A stretch of 64,000 bases of DNA, taken from Bacillus dicomae. GTDB taxonomy: Bacteria; Bacillota; Bacilli; Bacillales; Bacillaceae_G. The notes beneath the pieces were generated by a model that worked only from the letters and a program-made list of their open reading frames with translations, searched no databases and was not told where the DNA came from. The position numbers and the translations under genes are program-made. The stretch covers positions 477,559 to 541,558 of the forward strand of contig NZ_VHIV01000003.1 in NCBI RefSeq assembly GCF_006494425.1, in the 5' to 3' direction. This document shows, piece by piece, positions 19,719 through 29,682 of the stretch. Each line of letters begins with the position of its first letter. The stretch's first letter is position 1.

Positions 19719-19875
19719 ATAAAGTGAAACTTTAATCAGTGGGGATTTTCTTCATCCCCCACTGATTATAAGCCCTCACCAATCGGACTTTAATGGGCAG
19801 CCCGACCCCCACCTAAATTCTTTGCTTTCGCTGAATTTTGAGGTGGGGTCTTACTGCCCATTAAAGCGGGATAAA
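19719..19875 (+). repeat. bcr1 interspersed repeat, copy 1
   Basis: About 157 bp, bounded by ATAAA at both ends (AATAAAGTGAAACTTTAATC ... AAAGCGGGATAAA). Internal inverted segments (GTGGGGGAT/ATCCCCCAC-like and TTAATGGGCAG/CTGCCCATTAA) predict a folded structure. Three further copies in this window have the same orientation. I recognise it as the cereus-group repeat bcr1, which inserts with TTTAT duplication. This copy is the most divergent, with AAGCCCTCACC in the centre. Confidence 0.85.
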
Positions 19876-20303
19876 CTTTTGTTCAGAAAGTTGTCTAGAT
19901 TTTTTGGGATTCATTCACTCCGTCTTCCAACAGAGCTACATCGCTTATCCCATACAATATAGAATTTCATGCATTTTCTCTATGAATAAAACGCAACATT
20001 CCGTTAGTAATGCAAATACAGTTTTTGTTTTCCCTTCTTACTCGAAGGCTTAGCAATTAACTTTTATTAGCTACTCTTTTATGTTTCATACAAATACGAC
20101 CCACGTTTTCTCGATACTATATAAGACTTTAAAAAGTCAGCTTTGCATATTTCCCCAACTCTAGCTCCCTTGGTCGAGAGTTGAGCAGTTAACCTTTGCT
20201 AGCTGCTCCTGTTACTTAAAGAAATCATTTAACTATACTTTCTAAATAAATACAAATTCTTTATTCCTCAAATAAATCATTTTTTCTAATTTATGTATAT
20301 TAT
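19876..20303. other. Non-coding stretch after bcr1
   Basis: No supported gene. Two degenerate hairpins (near 20050 and 20168) resemble the one at 19054, each with an AGC(A)GTTA / TAGCTGCT-like stem. Confidence 0.4.
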
Positions 20304-21890
20304 TCAACTAATTCTACCATTAATCTTCTGTGCTACCTGTAGATCTTTTGTTTTAAATCCACTATTTATAGCCCATCTATAAAATAGAAATGAAACAATT
20401 GAAATAAGTACCATATCCCATCCATAAGTTATAATATTTAACCCACCAAATTTTTCACTTCCAATGTACGATATACAAATCATAAATAATAAATACCCCA
20501 CAATCCATAATCCAGCTAAAAAATTCTTCTTAAATCCAACCCATTTTGTTTTTAATTGATAATAAAAATATATAGGTAAGCCCATAAGTATAATAAACAT
20601 TACTTCTCCTGTTAACGGCCACCTTGCCCAATATAATGTTAATGATGCAAAAATGAACCCTAAAGGTGCAATAATGTTTAATCCCTTTATATAGAAAGAA
20701 CGATGAAAATTAGGTGCAGTTTTTCTCAGGGTCATTACTGTTATTGGTCCAGTAACATATGAAATTAATGTAGCTACTGAAATCACTTCAGCTAAAACAC
20801 CCCATCCTTTAAATAAAAATAAAAAAACAAAACAAATCATTAAATTAAACATCATGGCAAATCTAGGCACACCATATATAGGATGTAATTTCCCAAAAAC
20901 TTTAGGGAAATATCCATTCTTCTCCATTCCGTACAGCATGCGTGATGTGGTTGCCATATAAGTAGTACCTGTACCCGAAGGAGATACAAAAGCATCTAAA
21001 TATAATACAATAACTAACCAATTAATATTTAGTGCTATCGCTAAATCAGCAAATGGTGAATTAAAATTTAAATTCGACCATCCATTAATTATCATATCGG
21101 GATTTACAGCACCGATAAAAGCAATTTGTAATAATGCATATATTATAGTTGAAATTAAAATGGATCCTACAACTGCCCGAGGAATGGATTTCCCTGGGTT
21201 CTTTGCTTCACCAGCCATATTAATGGGACTCTGAAAACCATTGAATGCAAAAATAACACCGGATGTTGCCATAGCAGTTAATACATTTGACCAATTAGAT
21301 ACATGAAAGTCCTGATGACTAGTAAAGTTTTCTCCATGAAATCCAACAAATAGCAATGCACCAATTGTAAGACCAGGAATTATGATTTTAAATATGGTAA
21401 TTAAAGAATTTACTTTTGCAAATAGACTAACAGTCCAATAGTTTAAAAAGAAATATATAATAATAAGTAAAGAAGCAGCTGCAAGACCTTTTGAAGTCAA
21501 CATCCCATTGTCTACTAAATCCTTGGCCCAACTTGCCCACTCCCAAGGCCATGAACTCATATATTGTATTGAGGCTATAGCTTCAACTGGAATAACTGAG
21601 ACGATGGCTATCCAATTAGCCCATGCAGCAATAAATCCTACGAAATCTCCATGTGAGTATTGGGTATATTTTACCATTCCGCCAGCCTCCGGAATCATGG
21701 CTCCTAACTCACTATATGGTAAGGCAATAAATAATATTACAATCATTCCTAAGAGCCAAGAAAAGATAGCGGCCCCTCCTGATATTTTAGCAGCCTTCCA
21801 TGCACCAAATAACCAGCCAGACCCTAAAATCGAGCCAATCCCAGTCATTGTGAGTGCAAAGGTTCCTAGCTTGCGTTTCATATTTTTCAT
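20304..21890 (-). CDS. APC-family amino acid permease, aspartate:proton symporter-like (YveA/AspP type)
   Basis: Membrane amino acid importer of the APC superfamily with about twelve to fourteen helices in 528 residues. The N-terminal motif GIGSILGSGWLFG is the substrate-binding first helix; YSELGAMIPEAGGMVKYTQY follows. The overall pattern, including FFLNYWTVSLFAKVN and SPSGTGTTYMATTSRMLYG, matches the B. subtilis YveA/AspP aspartate-proton symporter group, so acidic amino acids are the likely substrate. The first ATG has GAGGGGCG at suitable distance. The gene is isolated. Confidence 0.85.
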   Translation of the reverse strand: MKNMKRKLGTFALTMTGIGSILGSGWLFGAWKAAKISGGAAIFSWLLGMIVILFIALPYSELGAMIPEAGGMVKYTQYSHGDFVGFIAAWANWIAIVSVIPVEAIASIQYMSSWPWEWASWAKDLVDNGMLTSKGLAAASLLIIIYFFLNYWTVSLFAKVNSLITIFKIIIPGLTIGALLFVGFHGENFTSHQDFHVSNWSNVLTAMATSGVIFAFNGFQSPINMAGEAKNPGKSIPRAVVGSILISTIIYALLQIAFIGAVNPDMIINGWSNLNFNSPFADLAIALNINWLVIVLYLDAFVSPSGTGTTYMATTSRMLYGMEKNGYFPKVFGKLHPIYGVPRFAMMFNLMICFVFLFLFKGWGVLAEVISVATLISYVTGPITVMTLRKTAPNFHRSFYIKGLNIIAPLGFIFASLTLYWARWPLTGEVMFIILMGLPIYFYYQLKTKWVGFKKNFLAGLWIVGYLLFMICISYIGSEKFGGLNIITYGWDMVLISIVSFLFYRWAINSGFKTKDLQVAQKINGRIS

Positions 21891-22650
21891 TTTTTACACG
21901 CCCCTCGTTTACAAAATAAATAGGATTTTTTTATTTATTAACCATTTATTCATGTATACTAGCCCCCTTTTTATTTAAAGTAAGAATACAAATTTTATAG
22001 ACTCATTCACCATAAAATTTGCTATAATTCGAAACCATAACATTCATCTCCAATCAACTCTTTATAGTGTATGTATACCCTCTATACTTCTCTCTAAACC
22101 TGAAATTTTTAACTATATTTGTTACGGAAAAACATCATATCTAGTATGCCTCTATATTAAGAATATTTTAGTTCTAATAGACGAATTTTCATTTTGTCTA
22201 TGGTCTTAATTTGATAGGCGATACTACTCCCAGATGCACTCAAGTTAGATAAAAAACTGAAGGAAACTATTATAGAAATTTCTACATTTCTTTTGAAACA
22301 TATCGCTCCCTTCTTACCAAAAACTCAACTCTAATTTAGTGAATTGTTTAAGTGTATTGGGAGACTTTTATTGGGATAAATCTTCGGCAAATAATGACAC
22401 CCCTTGTTTTTTATGCATATTCTTAAAAAGTATGTCACTCTTTCTCATTAATTAAGAAAATGCTAACGTGCTTTTAATCTCAAGAATAGTCCCAACTCTT
22501 GAGTTGATGGATGTGTAGCCGTACTCCATTGCTATCAAACAAAACAATGATAGTTACGGACGAATTAGCAATTATACGAATTTCATTTTTTCGGCATTCT
22601 GCATCTAGACGGTATACCTATTAGCCACGGTAAAACTCTATTTTAAATCA
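21891..22650. other. Intergenic region upstream of permease
   Basis: No supported gene. Around 22510-22550 a short stretch (GTTGATGGATGTGTAGCCG...) resembles one arm of the palindromic repeat family described below, in degraded form. Confidence 0.4.
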
Positions 22651-22702
22651 AAAAAATAGATTACCTGCACACGAAAAAGTATAGTGCACAGGTAATCTAT
22701 TT
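22651..22702 (-). terminator. Terminator of the 5'-nucleotidase gene
   Basis: ATAGATTACCTG(T)GCAC...GTGCAGGTAATCTAT stem followed by TTTTTTT on the minus strand, about 20 bases past the stop. Confidence 0.9.
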
Positions 22703-22723
22703 GTTTTTGAGATTAATAAAAAC

Positions 22724-24313
22724 CTAATTTATTTTTTGAATTCTTCCATCAATAATAGACTGAATTGGTTCTTTTGATTTTTTTATATAATCCACTAATG
22801 CTTCAAAATCAGTTGGTCCTGTTTCAGCATCTTTCCCGTTTTTAAAGGATACAAATCCATCTCCACCTGAAGCTAGAAATGCGTTCGCAACGACGCTGTA
22901 AGTTTGAGAAGGAATCATTTCTTCTCCATTTGTTAGGCGAATACTTGTGACTTTTTCTCCATTAGGCTTGTTCGCATCCCAAGTGTATTGGATCCCTGAA
23001 ATTTGAAGCATTCTTGTTATGTCTTTTTGCCATTGTTGATTTAAAATATCACGAATGTCCTGGCCTGTTAAATTTACTTTTATTAATTGATTTCCGAATG
23101 GTTGAATACCATATATCTCGCCCCATGTAATATCACCAGCATCTAAGTCATTACGAATACCACCAGGATTCATAAGTGCAATTTCGGATTGCATTGTTGT
23201 ACGCTGGGCATCAGCAACTAAATTACCAAGAGTAGATTCACCAGCCGTATTTAGTTTGCGATCTAGTGGAGCAATAGACTTACCTACAACTTCATTAACA
23301 AGAGGTGCGATTTTTGCTTGATATTTCTCCATCTTCTTCTTTATTTTTTTATCAGGCTCCATACCTTCATGGTAAGTTGTAACAATTTCTGCTTTTTTCT
23401 CAACAATATCTTGTGTCTTACGATCAATCTTTACATCAACATCAGCAAAAGCCATACCATAAGAATTTGCTTGTACGACAAGTTTATTATTAACAGTTCC
23501 ATTTACATAAGTGTGGCTATGCCCACCAAAAATAACATCGACTTCTGGATCAGTCTGATTTGCTAATCGGACGATATCACCATTTGTTACGCCGTTCCCA
23601 TCTGTTGTACCTCCGTTATGCGCAAGAACAACGATAGATTTAACGCCTAGTTTTTTTAATTGCTTTACGGATTTGTTAATAGCTTCAACTTCATCTGTAA
23701 TTTCTACATTCTTTAGCATAGTAGGCATAACAAGGTTAGGAACATCCGTTGTTACAACTCCGATAAATCCAACAGGAACTCCTTGTACCTTTTTTATAGT
23801 GAATGGTGGTAAAAATAAACGACCGGTGGATTTATTATAGAAATTTGCGGCAACATATGGGAATTTTGCTCCTTTAAAATTCCCTGTTTTCTCATGGTAT
23901 CCACCATAAATAAGGCGGTTCATTTCTTCAACACCTTCATCAAATTCATGATTTCCTATCGTTCCAACATCGAATTTCAAATCATTTAGAAATTCAATCG
24001 TAGGTTCGTCTTGTAATAATGCTGAAACAGGAGTACTTGCTCCAACAACATCTCCAGCATGTACCTTTAATGTATTCGGATTTTGTTTTTCACGATCACG
24101 TAAATAAGCCCCTAAGTACTCAATTCCCCCTGCATCTTTATTGTTAATTTTTTTTACTGTGTCTAGTTGCCCATGAAAATCGTTAATACCGAGCATTTGT
24201 ACATCTATGTAGCGGTTTGGTTCTGTACTTGCTTGGGCTGAAGGCACAGCGAATACACTAGTAAAAGTAACTGTACTTAATGCTAAAGCAACTGGAATGA
24301 TTTTTTTCAACAT
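22724..24313 (-). CDS. Secreted 5'-nucleotidase (UshA/YfkN family)
   Basis: Exported metallophosphoesterase that releases phosphate from nucleotides outside the cell, supplying nucleosides and phosphate. Signal peptide: MLKKIIPVALALSTV...AQAS, cleavage near residue 28. The N-terminal calcineurin-like domain shows the metal ligands in GINDFHGQ, HAGDVVGAS, GNHEFDEG, AHNGG and GGHSHTYV. The C-terminal 5'-nucleotidase domain (about 335-529) has GNLVADAQRT, NPGGIRNDL and the substrate-binding region ending ASGGDGF. Length 529 fits a single-unit enzyme without a cell-wall anchor. The start has GGGGAGAG upstream. A strong terminator follows, so it is monocistronic. Confidence 0.93.
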   Translation of the reverse strand: MLKKIIPVALALSTVTFTSVFAVPSAQASTEPNRYIDVQMLGINDFHGQLDTVKKINNKDAGGIEYLGAYLRDREKQNPNTLKVHAGDVVGASTPVSALLQDEPTIEFLNDLKFDVGTIGNHEFDEGVEEMNRLIYGGYHEKTGNFKGAKFPYVAANFYNKSTGRLFLPPFTIKKVQGVPVGFIGVVTTDVPNLVMPTMLKNVEITDEVEAINKSVKQLKKLGVKSIVVLAHNGGTTDGNGVTNGDIVRLANQTDPEVDVIFGGHSHTYVNGTVNNKLVVQANSYGMAFADVDVKIDRKTQDIVEKKAEIVTTYHEGMEPDKKIKKKMEKYQAKIAPLVNEVVGKSIAPLDRKLNTAGESTLGNLVADAQRTTMQSEIALMNPGGIRNDLDAGDITWGEIYGIQPFGNQLIKVNLTGQDIRDILNQQWQKDITRMLQISGIQYTWDANKPNGEKVTSIRLTNGEEMIPSQTYSVVANAFLASGGDGFVSFKNGKDAETGPTDFEALVDYIKKSKEPIQSIIDGRIQKIN

Positions 24314-24820
24314 AAAATTTCTCTCCCCTAATTAAAATCTTACATAATACAATGTTATTTTAATATATTAAGAGGATTATTTCTATAAAAATTCTACTAA
24401 TTATAAAAATTAATAAGATTTTATTTTTTCCCAACAAAACACTACTTCCTCAAAAATGTGAAGATGTAAAACGACAATTTTAAGAAGGAAATGATTATTT
24501 GTAGGCTCTAGCCTACACTCTTGGATTAGGATATAAAGGCCCCCTCTCAACTTAAGAAAATTCACTACACAAACAAGAACATGTACATTTCTTTGTTTTG
24601 AGAATTATTCAAAATATTATCTTGATAGTAATATAACAATACTTCTAAGAGACTAAAAAACTCTAATCAATACATGTTAGCTGTTAAGAAGCATATTCAA
24701 TCCGAAACTAATGGATATGTATAAACCTAACTCAATATCACCATTTAAAAATGAATAAAAATTTCGTTATGGAAGATTTCGATTCTTTAAATTGATTACA
24801 GTGGTGCACTACGCCGCATT
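24314..24820. other. Upstream region of 5'-nucleotidase gene
   Basis: About 500 bases with no supported gene. A small perfect hairpin TGTAGGCTCTAGCCTACA lies near 24500-24518, without T-run. Confidence 0.4.
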
Positions 24821-24860
24821 CAAAAAGATGCTCCCGGATTTATCCAAGAGCATCTTTTTG
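24821..24860 (-). terminator. Terminator downstream of catalase
   Basis: CAAAAAGATGCTC/GAGCATCTTTTTG stem with A and T runs on both sides, 140 bases past the catalase stop; bidirectional in form. Confidence 0.8.
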
Positions 24861-25000
24861 AAACTTTATTTTTTATTTGTTTATGGACTATCTTATGATA
24901 TTTAGTACTTCTCATATTAAAAAAACATTTTAACAATCATATGGAAGGCTACCTAACTATTTTCACGGAATCTTTAGGTATTCTACTGTGCTCACTTCAA

Positions 25001-26641
25001 TTAATAAGGATCGGATTCATGGCTTTTCTTTACTGCATCTTTTGTTGCTTCGTTTGCAGCTATTGAACCTTGGCCATATTTTGATTTACTTACTTCGCGG
25101 CCTGGAAGTTTGTCTTCCGTTTTAGCTTCTTTCATTTTCCTTTCAATACCTTCTTTGACACGACGGCCATAATCCTCATCAGCTTGTGTGAAGTGCTCAA
25201 TCATCGCATTCTGAATTCTTTTGTCACATACTGCAAGTGCTTCAGATAGATTTTTAACCAACTCATTTCGTTCCCACTCCTCAAAACTACGATATGTGTG
25301 GCCTGCTTGACCATAATTATTAGGACGATCGATTGGTGCACTCATAGCAGCCGCGTTGTAAGTAGGTTGGTGTGGATGATGCTTTTCTTGGTTTGCATCT
25401 TTATAACCACCCAGCATAGATGGCTCATAGTTAATATGCGGATTTTCTCCAGACTCTTTCGGATTACGCATATCCATTTGACCACGATGTTGATTTGTAC
25501 GAACAGGCGCTTTAGGTGCATTAACAGGTAATTGTAGATAGTTTGCACCAACGCGATAACGTTGCGTATCTGAATAGGAGAAAGTACGACCTTGTAGCAT
25601 TTTATCATCTGAGAAGTCCATTCCATCAACAAGTACTCCTGTACCAAAAGCAGCTTGTTCAATGTCTGAATGGTAATCAACTGGATTACGATTAAGAACC
25701 ATACGTCCTACTGGTAACCATGGGAACTGCTCCTCTGGCCAAAGCTTCGTATCATCAAGAGGATCAAAATCGAGTTCTGGATGATAATCATCCTCCATAA
25801 TTTGTACAAATAGCTCCCACTCTGGATAATCTTTACGCTCAATTGCTTCATATAAATCTTGTGTTGCATGACTAACATTCATTGCTTGAATACTGTTTGC
25901 ATCTTCTTGTGTTAAATTTCGAATTCCCTGCTTCGGCTCCCAGTGATATTTCACCAATACAGCTTCGCCTTTTTCATTTACCCATTTATAAGTGTTTACA
26001 CCAGATCCCTGCATATGGCGATATGTTGCTGGAATCCCCCATGGAGAAAATAAAAATGTAATCATATGTGTTGCCTCTGGGGTACGAGAAACAAAGTCAA
26101 ACATCCGCTGAGGATTCGGCACATTCGAAACTGGATCAACCTTAAATGCGTGAATCATATCTGGGAACTTCATCGCATCACGAATAAAGAAAATCTTCAA
26201 ATTATTCCCTACTAAATCCCAGTTACCATCTTCCGTATACATTTTCACTGCAAAACCTCGTGGATCCCTTGCTGTCTCTGGTGAGTCCTTGGCCCCAGCT
26301 ACTGTAGAAAAACGAACCATTAACGGTGTTTTTTTACCAGTCCCTGAAAATACTTTCGCACGAGTATATTTTTCTGCCGGCTCATCTCCAACTTTTCCAT
26401 AGGTTTCAAAATACCCAAATGCTCCAGCTCCTCGCGCATGTACTACACGTTCCGGAACCTCTTCTCGATCAAAATGAGAAATCTTTTCGATGAAATGATA
26501 ATTTTCAAGTGTTGCTGGACCACGATTCCCAATTGTTCGGATATTTTGATTATCCTTCACAGGGTGCCCCTGTCGTGTTGTCAATGTCTCACGTTTCACA
26601 TCTTTTTCATCTAGAGAATTCATGTCCTGGTTTTCTGCCAT
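25001..26641 (-). CDS. katX: Haem catalase, KatX-like (spore-type)
   Basis: Monofunctional haem catalase converting hydrogen peroxide to water and oxygen. Catalytic His68 sits in [13 protein letters not shown]; the distal Asn is in GNWDLVGNN; the haem-ligand Tyr is in [15 protein letters not shown]. At 546 residues it is longer than the small-subunit KatA type (about 480) and its [12 protein letters not shown] and [15 protein letters not shown] stretches resemble B. subtilis KatX, the germination-protecting spore catalase; the paralogue assignment is inference. The ATG at 26641 has GAGGAGG upstream; an earlier ATG has none. A perfect inverted repeat TATAATT-TATC-AATTATA (26721-26738) about 80 bases upstream may be an operator. 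The alpha/beta hydrolase gene lies 106 bases upstream on the same strand. Confidence 0.9.
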   Translation of the reverse strand: MAENQDMNSLDEKDVKRETLTTRQGHPVKDNQNIRTIGNRGPATLENYHFIEKISHFDREEVPERVVHARGAGAFGYFETYGKVGDEPAEKYTRAKVFSGTGKKTPLMVRFSTVAGAKDSPETARDPRGFAVKMYTEDGNWDLVGNNLKIFFIRDAMKFPDMIHAFKVDPVSNVPNPQRMFDFVSRTPEATHMITFLFSPWGIPATYRHMQGSGVNTYKWVNEKGEAVLVKYHWEPKQGIRNLTQEDANSIQAMNVSHATQDLYEAIERKDYPEWELFVQIMEDDYHPELDFDPLDDTKLWPEEQFPWLPVGRMVLNRNPVDYHSDIEQAAFGTGVLVDGMDFSDDKMLQGRTFSYSDTQRYRVGANYLQLPVNAPKAPVRTNQHRGQMDMRNPKESGENPHINYEPSMLGGYKDANQEKHHPHQPTYNAAAMSAPIDRPNNYGQAGHTYRSFEEWERNELVKNLSEALAVCDKRIQNAMIEHFTQADEDYGRRVKEGIERKMKEAKTEDKLPGREVSKSKYGQGSIAANEATKDAVKKSHESDPY

Positions 26642-26720
26642 AATTGAAAACCTCCTCAAAATTATTCACCTTTAGGTATTTCCATTTACTAGAAAAAATA
26701 TGTTGGAATTGCAACTTGTT

Positions 26721-26738
26721 TATAATTTATCAATTATA
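26721..26738. promoter_or_regulatory. Inverted repeat upstream of catalase
   Basis: TATAATT-TATC-AATTATA, 7-bp perfect arms, between the hydrolase stop and the catalase start. PerR boxes have 7-1-7 spacing, so this is not a standard match; operator function is only suggested by position. Confidence 0.3.
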
Positions 26739-26747
26739 TAGTTGTAA

Positions 26748-27584
26748 TCAGTCCTTTAAAAATAATAGGAGTGCTTCATTAAATTCTTTAGCATGCGTTG
26801 CATTTAACCCATGTGGCCCACCCTTTATTAACGCTACTTTAGAATTAGGAATTGCTTCATGTGTTAATTTCCCACTATATTCATATGGTACAGTTGCATC
26901 AGAATCACCGTGAATAATAAGAGTAGGTATATTAAACTTCTCCAAGTCTTTTCTAAAATCTGTCTTACTAAAGGCGGTAATACAATCAAGTGTTCCTTTA
27001 GGTGATGCACTGGCTGCAATATCCCAATTATATAAACGGAATGGCTCACTAACTAAATCTGTTCGATTACCAGCAGCAAAAAATCCTTTCGTAAATTCAT
27101 CAAGGAATGCTAGGCGATCACTTTTTACTCCATTTTCAAATCCTTGAATTGCTACATCATCTAATACACCCTCAGGATGATCTGCTGACTTGTAAAGGTA
27201 TGGTGGTACAGCTCCTGCAAATACAGCCTTCTCTACTCTATTGGTTCCATATTTTCCAATATACCGAGCTACCTCGCCTCCACCCATAGAAAAACCAACA
27301 AGTGTGACATTTTGAAGCTCTAACTGTTCTAATAGTTGATGTAAATCAGAAGTAAAGGTATCATATTCATACCCTTCCCATGGCTGAGATGATTTTCCAA
27401 AACCTCGACGATCATATGTTATAACTCTGTATCCAGCCTCAACAAGAGCAGGAACTTGGTATTCCCAAGATCGACCACTTAACGGCCAACCATGAATGAG
27501 TACAACTGGTTTTCCTATGCCATGATCCTCATAATATATCTCAATTGGTGCTTGATTTTCAGTTCCTACAGTAATTTTCGCCAT
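26748..27584 (-). CDS. Alpha/beta hydrolase, non-haem chloroperoxidase/arylesterase type
   Basis: Cytoplasmic alpha/beta-fold hydrolase. Catalytic triad: Ser99 in VGFSMGGGE, Asp in HGDSDATVP near 228, and His in GGPHGLN near 257; oxyanion segment HGWPLSGRSW at 31-40. The ensemble matches the cofactor-free chloroperoxidase (perhydrolase/esterase) group of about 275 residues. The start at 27584 has a full AAAGGAGG site. Being next to a catalase, it may be part of a peroxide-related unit, but this is only positional. Natural substrate unknown. Confidence 0.88.
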   Translation of the reverse strand: MAKITVGTENQAPIEIYYEDHGIGKPVVLIHGWPLSGRSWEYQVPALVEAGYRVITYDRRGFGKSSQPWEGYEYDTFTSDLHQLLEQLELQNVTLVGFSMGGGEVARYIGKYGTNRVEKAVFAGAVPPYLYKSADHPEGVLDDVAIQGFENGVKSDRLAFLDEFTKGFFAAGNRTDLVSEPFRLYNWDIAASASPKGTLDCITAFSKTDFRKDLEKFNIPTLIIHGDSDATVPYEYSGKLTHEAIPNSKVALIKGGPHGLNATHAKEFNEALLLFLKD

Positions 27585-27814
27585 TCTCCTACCTCCTTTA
27601 ATATATATCCTTTTCTTCAATAATCCGGATAAATCTCATAACCTATTTATGCCCATTTATATTGTGAACTCTATGTATAAAACTCTAGTGTTCCGATGAA
27701 TTCATTTTCTGTTTATGGACAATTCCCCATCTCCTACCTTTTTCATCACGAAGTATTTGCTGAACATTCCTCCTATTCAATTCTAATAACAAAAATAGGT
27801 AACTATCAATATCG

Positions 27815-27828
27815 TTCTATCTATAGAA
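27815..27828. promoter_or_regulatory. Inverted repeat, possible operator
   Basis: TTCTAT-CT-ATAGAA, perfect arms, about 250 bases upstream of the first isochorismatase-family gene. Confidence 0.3.
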
Positions 27829-27877
27829 TGTATAGGTAAAATCAATCTATTTTATAGTGAAAACAACTATAGTTACG

Positions 27878-27896
27878 ATCTATACAAATTATAGAT
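27878..27896. promoter_or_regulatory. Inverted repeat, possible operator
   Basis: ATCTAT-ACAAATT-ATAGAT, perfect arms with 7-base spacer; related in sequence to the repeat at 27815. Confidence 0.35.
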
Positions 27897-28076
27897 AATT
27901 TAGAATTGATTAATGAATCAGTTTTCAAATACTATAAATTTGCATAGTACTTCATGTTCTGTGAATGCTGCTATAACCAATATTATTGGTCAGCTTAGTT
28001 ATAAACGAAGAAACTTATGATAGTATTCGACTATTTAAAATTTCTTCGATTACTTAATTTTTAGGAGGAATACATA

Positions 28077-28721
28077 ATGACTGATCTCTATTCTCGTATT
28101 AACAAAGATGATGCTGTCGTTCTTTTAGTAGATCATCAAACTGGTCTTATGTCCGGACTGGTACGTGACTATGGTGTTGATGAATTCAAGAACAATGTTT
28201 TAGCTCTTGCTCATACTACTAAGTTTTTTGATTTACCAGTTATTTTAACAACAAGTTTTGAAAACGGGCCTAACGGACCTTTAATGCAAGAATTGGTTGA
28301 TCTCTTTCCTCATGCACCAAAAATAGCTCGACCTGGACAAATTAACGCATGGGATAATGATGATTTTGTAAAAGCAATCGAAGAAACTGGAAAAAAGCAA
28401 CTTATCATCGCGGGCGTAGTTACGGACGTTTGTGTTGCTTTCCCGGCACTTTCCGCTATAAAAGCTGGATATGAAGTATTTGCTGTTACTGATGCCTCAG
28501 GAACTTTCAGCAAACAAGTTGCAGATGCTGCCAATACTCGTATGGCACATAGTGGCGTGCAACTTATGAACTGGTTTAGCGTAGCTTGCGAATTACAACG
28601 CGATTGGCGCAACGATGTCGAAGGTTTTGGCAATTTGCTTGCTAGCAATCTTCCAGGCTATCAAAATATAATTGGAAGCTATAGGGGTGCTCAGCGAGAT
28701 CTTAGTAAACAAAATGCATAA
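28077..28721 (+). CDS. Isochorismatase-family cysteine hydrolase (YcaC-like), first copy
   Basis: Cysteine hydrolase of the isochorismatase fold, closely resembling E. coli YcaC along its whole length (shared NNVLALA, LTTSFENGPNGPL, RPGQINAWDN). Catalytic residues: Asp19 in LLVDHQTG and Cys119 in VVTDVCVAFP, with the expected cis-peptide VV-T before the Cys; the basic residue is in PKIARPGQ. 214 residues, cytoplasmic. YcaC itself has no firmly known substrate. Start has TTAGGAGGAA eight bases upstream. The stop codon TAA lies inside the ATAAA border of a bcr1 repeat, so the element sits exactly on the gene end. A second family member lies 316 bases downstream. Confidence 0.9.
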   Translation: MTDLYSRINKDDAVVLLVDHQTGLMSGLVRDYGVDEFKNNVLALAHTTKFFDLPVILTTSFENGPNGPLMQELVDLFPHAPKIARPGQINAWDNDDFVKAIEETGKKQLIIAGVVTDVCVAFPALSAIKAGYEVFAVTDASGTFSKQVADAANTRMAHSGVQLMNWFSVACELQRDWRNDVEGFGNLLASNLPGYQNIIGSYRGAQRDLSKQNA

Positions 28722-28874
28722 AGTGAAACTTTAATCAGTGGGGGTTTTCTTCATCCCCCACTGATTATTAGTTGAACCAATCGGACTTTTATGGGCAGTT
28801 GATCCCCCACCTAAATTCTTTGCTTTCGCTGAATTTTGAGGTGGGGGTCTTACTGCCCATTAAAGCGGGATAAA
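28718..28874 (+). repeat. bcr1 interspersed repeat, copy 2
   Basis: 157 bp, ATAAA at both ends, nearly identical to copy 3. Its left ATAAA supplies the stop codon of the preceding isochorismatase-family gene. Lies between the two isochorismatase-family genes. Confidence 0.9.
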
Positions 28875-28925
28875 TGTATCTCAAGGATATAGCTTTAAAT
28901 CACCTTTTTTAAAGTAGATAGTATA

Positions 28926-28958
28926 AATTTAGTGCTGATTAAATCAGCACTAAATTTA
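28926..28958. repeat. Perfect 16-bp palindrome between isochorismatase genes
   Basis: AAATTTAGTGCTGATT-A-AATCAGCACTAAATTT. Position fits a terminator for the first gene, but no long T-run follows; could also be an operator for the second. Confidence 0.5.
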
Positions 28959-29037
28959 AATTAAAAAGTATAGCAGAGCTTTAATTGACAGAAGATACAT
29001 TACTTTCAATAAACAATTAAAAAAGGAGCGTTTTATT

Positions 29038-29682
29038 ATGAGTAATTTAGAATTGTTAAATCCGGAGAACAGTGCCTTAATTTTAATTGATTTTCAACCT
29101 CAAATGACTTTTGGAGTTGCAAGTATTGATAGACAAACATTGATTAATAACGTTATGCTGCTTGCTAAATCAGCAAAAACTTTTAACGTACCTACTATTC
29201 TTACTACAGTTGAGACACGCAGCTTTTCTGGTTATTTTTGGCCACAAATTCTTGACATATTCCCAAACCATGAAATTATAGAACGCAGTTCAATGAACTC
29301 TTGGGAAGATCCAAAATTTGTTGAGGCAGTTAAAGCAACAGGTAGAAAGAAATTAATATTTGCAGCACTTTGGACTGAAGTTTGCCTTGCATTCCCTGTG
29401 CTTGAAGCAATGAAAGCTGGCTATGAGGTGTATGCAGTTGACGATGCTTCAGGGGGTACTAGTTTGACAGCACATAACGCTGCTATGCGTCGTGTAGAAC
29501 AAGCTGGTGCAATTCCAGTGACAGCCATTCAAGTTTTACTTGAATACCAACGTGACTGGGCACACAAAGACACTTATGATGCTGTAATGGAGATTGTAAA
29601 GGAACACACTGGTGCTTATGGTCAAGGTGTAGAATACGCATATACTATGGTGCATGGCGCGCTTCCAAGTAGGAAAATATGA
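29038..29682 (+). CDS. Isochorismatase-family cysteine hydrolase (YcaC-like), second copy
   Basis: Second isochorismatase-fold hydrolase, 214 residues, clearly related to but diverged from the first copy. Asp18 in ILIDFQPQM and Cys116 in LWTEVCLAFP are the catalytic pair; the loop after residue 60 (RSFSGYFWPQIL) differs from the FENGPNGPL of the first copy, so the substrate is probably different. Start has AAAAGGAGC. Its stop overlaps the next start (ATGA), so it is translated with the ABM-domain protein. Confidence 0.88.
   Translation: MSNLELLNPENSALILIDFQPQMTFGVASIDRQTLINNVMLLAKSAKTFNVPTILTTVETRSFSGYFWPQILDIFPNHEIIERSSMNSWEDPKFVEAVKATGRKKLIFAALWTEVCLAFPVLEAMKAGYEVYAVDDASGGTSLTAHNAAMRRVEQAGAIPVTAIQVLLEYQRDWAHKDTYDAVMEIVKEHTGAYGQGVEYAYTMVHGALPSRKI

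Larger units (their letters stand above)
27585..28076. other. Divergent control region with inverted repeats
   Basis: Non-coding, very AT-rich. It holds two short perfect inverted repeats (27815-27828 and 27878-27896), sharing CTAT/ATAG elements, between the hydrolase and the isochorismatase gene. Confidence 0.45.

Noticed and set aside
26721-26738. PerR box before catalase
   Set aside because: Arms are palindromic but the 4-base spacer does not fit the 7-1-7 PerR site; listed only as an inverted repeat.
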